DNA of 64,000 nt from contig JABXKE010000002.1 in the NCBI GenBank assembly GCA_013540595.1, positions 248,050-312,049 on the forward strand, given 5' to 3'. Positions 61,476 to 64,000 of this stretch are shown here, piece after piece. The translations under genes were made by a program, and so were the position numbers. The notes below the pieces were generated by a model. That model searched no databases, had not been told where the DNA came from, and saw only the letters and a list, made by a program, of their open reading frames with translations. The first letter of the stretch is position 1. Each line of letters opens with the position of its first letter. The DNA is from Pyrodictium sp. Its GTDB lineage: Archaea; Thermoproteota; Thermoprotei_A; Sulfolobales; Pyrodictiaceae.

Positions 61476-61988
61476 TTGGCCGAGAATGAGGGAGCAAGAC
61501 TAGTCAGTGAAGTTCCTGCTGAGCGTGTAGAGAACAGAGAGGGCGTACCTGTCTATGTGACAAGCCCATCTATGTTACGTGAAACAATAAAGAAACTAGT
61601 AGACCTTGGCTTTGACTATTTATTAAGCATAAGCGGTATAGATGAACCAAAGGAACAACGTATAAGAATTGTCTACCACTTAACCTCCTCGTCTTCACCG
61701 AAAAATGTTGTAGCCGTGGAGGTCTCTGTGCCACGCCAAGATCCCCGTGTACCAAGCATTTCGGACATCATTCCAGCAGCATTGTTCCAGGAGAGAGAGG
61801 AGCATGAAATGTTGGGCATAGTATTTGAGGGCTTACCGGATACTAGACACTTGCTCTTGCCTAGTGATTGGCCTAAGAACGTGTATCCTCTAAGGAAAGA
61901 CTTTGTAGTACGTGATGAACCCATAGTGTCTCCACAACCAAGTAAGCCCCTATCTGTACTCAAGGGTGAAGAGGGGGAAAACAAATGA
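61476..61988 (+). CDS. nuoC: Complex I (Nuo-type) subunit C, 30-kDa-like
   Basis: About 170 residues with NuoC features: FDYLLSISGID, VVAVEVSVPRQDPRVPSISDIIPAA, QEREEHEMLGIVFEGLPDTRHLLLPSDWP and YPLRKDF. I place the start at the TTG at 61476, 6-7 nt after GAGGGGG; an ATG at 61449 (179 residues) lacks a ribosome-binding site and would sit at or before the transcription start predicted from the TATA-like box. It leads the plus-strand unit C-B-A, divergent from D onward. Confidence 0.88.
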   Translation: MAENEGARLVSEVPAERVENREGVPVYVTSPSMLRETIKKLVDLGFDYLLSISGIDEPKEQRIRIVYHLTSSSSPKNVVAVEVSVPRQDPRVPSISDIIPAALFQEREEHEMLGIVFEGLPDTRHLLLPSDWPKNVYPLRKDFVVRDEPIVSPQPSKPLSVLKGEEGENK

Positions 61989-62608
61989 GCACTGCTTGTC
62001 CACGTACTGGCCTCATGTTTATAGGTAACCTAGAAGAAGCCGCAAGAAAGGCTGCGAAATGGCTCGTCAAGCGCACCCCAATACGCCATCTACGTGACTG
62101 GGGGATAAGCTTTAGCCTCTGGCCTGTACACCTAACCACTAGCTGTTGTGGAGCAGAATTCGCAGCACTCTATGCACCAAAGTATGACGCTGAGAGGCTA
62201 GGCTCACTCCCATTCACGCATCCACGTAACACTAACCTAGTACTCATAGAGGGTACCCTAACCAAAAAGATGGCGCGTGCAGCACGAATAGTGTGGGAGC
62301 AGATGCCCTGGCCAAAATTCGTCATAGCAATGGGCGCATGCGCCTTTACTGGAGGGGTGTTCTACAATAGCTACAACATAGTCATGGTATACGATGTACT
62401 ACCCGTAGACTATTACGTGCCAGGCTGCCCACCACCGCCAGACGCCGTGGCTGTAGCCCTGATAAAGTTGCAAGAGAAGGTGAGAAGAGGGATGTGGAAG
62501 CCACGTGACGTTGAGGACAAGACGAAGTTGAAGGAACTCATGGCACCAATCTACGAAAAGAGTAGAGAATTCCTCGAGGAAAACAGGAAGCTAGCACATA
62601 TAGACTAG
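61985..62608 (+). CDS. nuoB: Complex I (Nuo-type) subunit B, N2-cluster protein
   Basis: 207 residues that bind the terminal 4Fe-4S cluster N2. Ligands: LTTSCCGAEFAALY (adjacent cysteines), AMGACAFTGGVF and VPGCPPPPDAV. The ATG overlaps the nuoC stop by 4 nt, so translation is coupled. The N-terminus carries an RxxW-rich helix, as usual. Together with D it forms the quinone site. Confidence 0.92.
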   Translation: MSTACPRTGLMFIGNLEEAARKAAKWLVKRTPIRHLRDWGISFSLWPVHLTTSCCGAEFAALYAPKYDAERLGSLPFTHPRNTNLVLIEGTLTKKMARAARIVWEQMPWPKFVIAMGACAFTGGVFYNSYNIVMVYDVLPVDYYVPGCPPPPDAVAVALIKLQEKVRRGMWKPRDVEDKTKLKELMAPIYEKSREFLEENRKLAHID

Positions 62609-62616
62609 GGTGGGAG

Positions 62617-62994
62617 GTGGAATCCATAATGGGTTATGATGCCATAGTTGCTCTAGCTGTGACTTCTATACTCCTCCCCTTAATACTATACCTGGCATAC
62701 ATATTCATGAGGTATGCTACAGAAGAAATGGGCCATGAGCTTAAGCAAGTACGATATGAGGCTGGAAACCCTCCAAGCGGTGATGCCCACAAGCCAGTAC
62801 TATATCAATACTTTGGCTACATACTACTATTCATATCACTCGACCCGGTCTTCATGTTACTATTCATCTTACCAGCAATTGCGGAGAGCTGGAGTAAGGC
62901 TGTACTACTCAGTCTAGCAATAGTACTGATCATACTTCCACCATTAGCTTACGCTGTAAGGTACGCGAGGAGAATGGAATATTGGAGGTTCTAG
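62617..62994 (+). CDS. nuoA: Complex I (Nuo-type) subunit A
   Basis: 125 residues and three helices. The conserved loop ELKQVRYEAGNPPSGDAH near the quinone cavity and YQYFGYILLFISLDPVFMLLFILPA (with the membrane aspartate/glutamate region) mark NuoA. It is the last gene of the short C-B-A unit, in the reverse of the common A-B-C order. Start follows GGGTGGGAGG. Confidence 0.85.
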   Translation: MESIMGYDAIVALAVTSILLPLILYLAYIFMRYATEEMGHELKQVRYEAGNPPSGDAHKPVLYQYFGYILLFISLDPVFMLLFILPAIAESWSKAVLLSLAIVLIILPPLAYAVRYARRMEYWRF

Positions 62995-63093
62995 ACAAGA
63001 CATATGTTTTTGCTTTTGCTTATACCTTCCTTCTAGCAGTCCTCTTTTAAATGTCGGTAGTAGAGAGAAGTAGTACTTAACGGTGAGCGTGTT

Positions 63094-63510
63094 TTGGCTA
63101 GTGAGATCAGAGTTGGTAACTACATAGTACTAAGTGATAGGAAATACACTAAGACTGACGAATGGGTTAAAGTTGAAGGAGACATAGCTATAGTTGGAAT
63201 AACAGATTACGCACAAAAGAAGCTGAGAGATATTGTAGGCGTTGAATTACCAGAAGTTGGAAAGGAAGTCAAAAAAGGAGAGGCTATTGTTGCCATAGAA
63301 TCAGTCAAGGCAGCAGCCGACGCCTATGCACCTATTAGTGGCGAGATAATAGAGGTCAACGAGAAGTTATTAGATGAGCCCGAGACCATAAATAAGGACC
63401 CCTACGGGGAAGGGTGGCTCGTTAAGATAAGCATCAAGAAACCGGATGAACTTGATGAGCTACTTACACCAGAACAGTACGCTGAGAAGATACGAAAGGA
63501 AGAATCGTGA
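63094..63510 (+). CDS. gcvH: Glycine cleavage system H protein / lipoyl carrier
   Basis: 138 residues. The lipoylated lysine lies in [20 protein letters not shown], the hallmark of GcvH, with [24 protein letters not shown] downstream. It shuttles the aminomethyl intermediate of glycine cleavage, or in some prokaryotes supplies lipoate to other proteins. TTG start 7 nt after GGTGA. No other glycine-cleavage genes are in the window. Confidence 0.95.
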   Translation: MASEIRVGNYIVLSDRKYTKTDEWVKVEGDIAIVGITDYAQKKLRDIVGVELPEVGKEVKKGEAIVAIESVKAAADAYAPISGEIIEVNEKLLDEPETINKDPYGEGWLVKISIKKPDELDELLTPEQYAEKIRKEES

Positions 63511-63602
63511 AAAATGGTTCAGTTTACTTGCTACCCTTCCTTACTTTTATATTAGCTCTACAAACCTTCTACCAATCTCGTATCCATATACTGGGGAGCT
63601 AG

Positions 63603-63827
63603 TTGAGTAGTCGTAGAGTGATACGAGAGTTGCTTTCACGAAAAGACCCACAAGGCTACTATGTCATCCCTTGCAAGCCCAGTATTCTTAGAGTTTTAGG
63701 GAGGCATAATATTGAGAACATTGTTATAGAAGAGGCTGGAGACGTTGTACTCTTGAGGACAAAGTCAAGACGTGTTGCAGAATACTTAGCATTCATAGCT
63801 TTAAAACATGGACTATTAGCCGTGTGA
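63603..63827 (+). CDS. Small hypothetical protein
   Basis: 74 residues, not recognised. An alpha/beta pattern with a basic N-terminal helix (RRVIRELLSRKD), a central strand (NIVIEEAGDVVLLRTKSRR) and a C-terminal helix. TTG start 6 nt after GGGGAG. It follows gcvH by 92 nt and overlaps the convergent thioredoxin reductase-like gene by 12 nt. Confidence 0.55.
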   Translation: MSSRRVIRELLSRKDPQGYYVIPCKPSILRVLGRHNIENIVIEEAGDVVLLRTKSRRVAEYLAFIALKHGLLAV

Positions 63828-64000
63828 TTCTCTCCTAGTCTTGCCTGGCATGCCTAGCCTCATAGATGTCTTTGCGGGTTTTACTTTCCCAGTCTTCTTC
63901 CAATCGCCACGTATTGTTACTTGCTTGCCTCTTCTCTTCTGCAGATAGTTGAATGCTGCTAGTGCTGCCTTAGCTGCTTCTCCAGCAGAAATAACAGCTT
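63816..64000 (-). CDS. Thioredoxin reductase-like flavoprotein, 3' end only
   Basis: The last 60 or so codons of a minus-strand gene enter from the right edge. AVISAGEAAKAALAAFNYLQKR is the C-terminal FAD-binding helix of thioredoxin reductase-like proteins, followed by a basic tail (GDWKKTGKVKPAKTSM). Stop codon TAA at 63816-63818. The full catalytic region lies outside the window, so whether the CxxC is present cannot be judged. It would be a natural partner for the several thioredoxin-fold proteins here. Confidence 0.6.
   Translation of the reverse strand, partial: AVISAGEAAKAALAAFNYLQKRRGKQVTIRGDWKKTGKVKPAKTSMRLGMPGKTRRESHG

Noticed and set aside
1-64000. CRISPR array, transposon or prophage
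   Set aside because: I found no regularly spaced repeats, no transposase or integrase reading frames, and no tRNA-associated attachment sites.

Overview
The window is one continuous piece of an archaeal chromosome. It most likely comes from a hyperthermophilic Thermoproteota (Crenarchaeota), probably a Desulfurococcales or Pyrodictiaceae-like lineage; I cannot fix the genus from sequence alone. The evidence is the gene set: topoisomerase VI, an MIT-AAA ATPase of the CdvC/Vps4 type, a non-catalytic tRNA-splicing endonuclease subunit of the crenarchaeal heteromeric kind, archaeal RNA ligase with its PIN partner, TtuA/TtuB tRNA thiolation, TmcA and an archaeal pantoate kinase. Genes are dense, TTG and GTG starts are common, and most starts follow a GGTG or GGGGTG Shine-Dalgarno sequence by 5-10 nt. 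I found no rRNA or tRNA gene, CRISPR array, insertion sequence or prophage.

Layout. 1-9.7 kb: tRNA and nucleic-acid housekeeping (TmcA, HisS, EndA subunit, MtnA, Top6B-Top6A, DeoC). 9.7-13.1 kb: a tungstate-uptake module, with a ModE-like regulator divergent from tupABC over a perfect palindrome. 13.0-15.6 kb: an eroding cluster, with a LUD-domain gene whose 3' end runs antisense into tupC, a CCG-domain gene and a frameshifted acyl-CoA thioesterase. 16-25.7 kb: pantoate kinase, HD hydrolase, a two-gene amine/proline dehydrogenase-like pair, an RlmI-like methyltransferase, crenarchaeal hypotheticals and a degenerate sirtuin. 25.8-34.3 kb: ferritin, CdvC, a PH-SHOCT protein, a GT81-like transferase, a degenerate radical-SAM-like protein, TtuB-TtuA, LysO and a nucleotidyltransferase. 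34.5-41.1 kb: a phosphatase / HExxH protein / helical protein operon, an M28-like peptidase, and a PAPS-reductase-ferredoxin fusion coupled to a SpoIIM protein. 41.1-52.3 kb: a degenerate aspartokinase-like protein, RNA ligase and its PIN partner, several thioredoxin-fold proteins, a radical SAM enzyme and a glutamine amidotransferase. 52.5-63.0 kb: an 11-subunit complex I (nuo) locus split into two divergent transcription units, with no NADH module. The window ends with GcvH, a small hypothetical gene and the 3' end of a thioredoxin reductase-like gene.

How the genes fit together. RNA maturation dominates: TmcA, HisS, EndA, TtuA/B, RlmI-like, RNA ligase, and a newly read C/D-box guide RNA (49986-50059, minus) whose D' guide can pair with the conserved 3' domain of 16S rRNA. 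Energy metabolism is represented by the nuo complex, a flavoprotein dehydrogenase pair and tungstate import, presumably for tungstopterin oxidoreductases. Several proteins keep a recognisable fold but have lost expected catalytic residues: a sirtuin, a radical SAM protein, an aspartokinase and the EndA subunit. Several short GC-rich islands between genes can fold and are reported as candidate structured RNAs.
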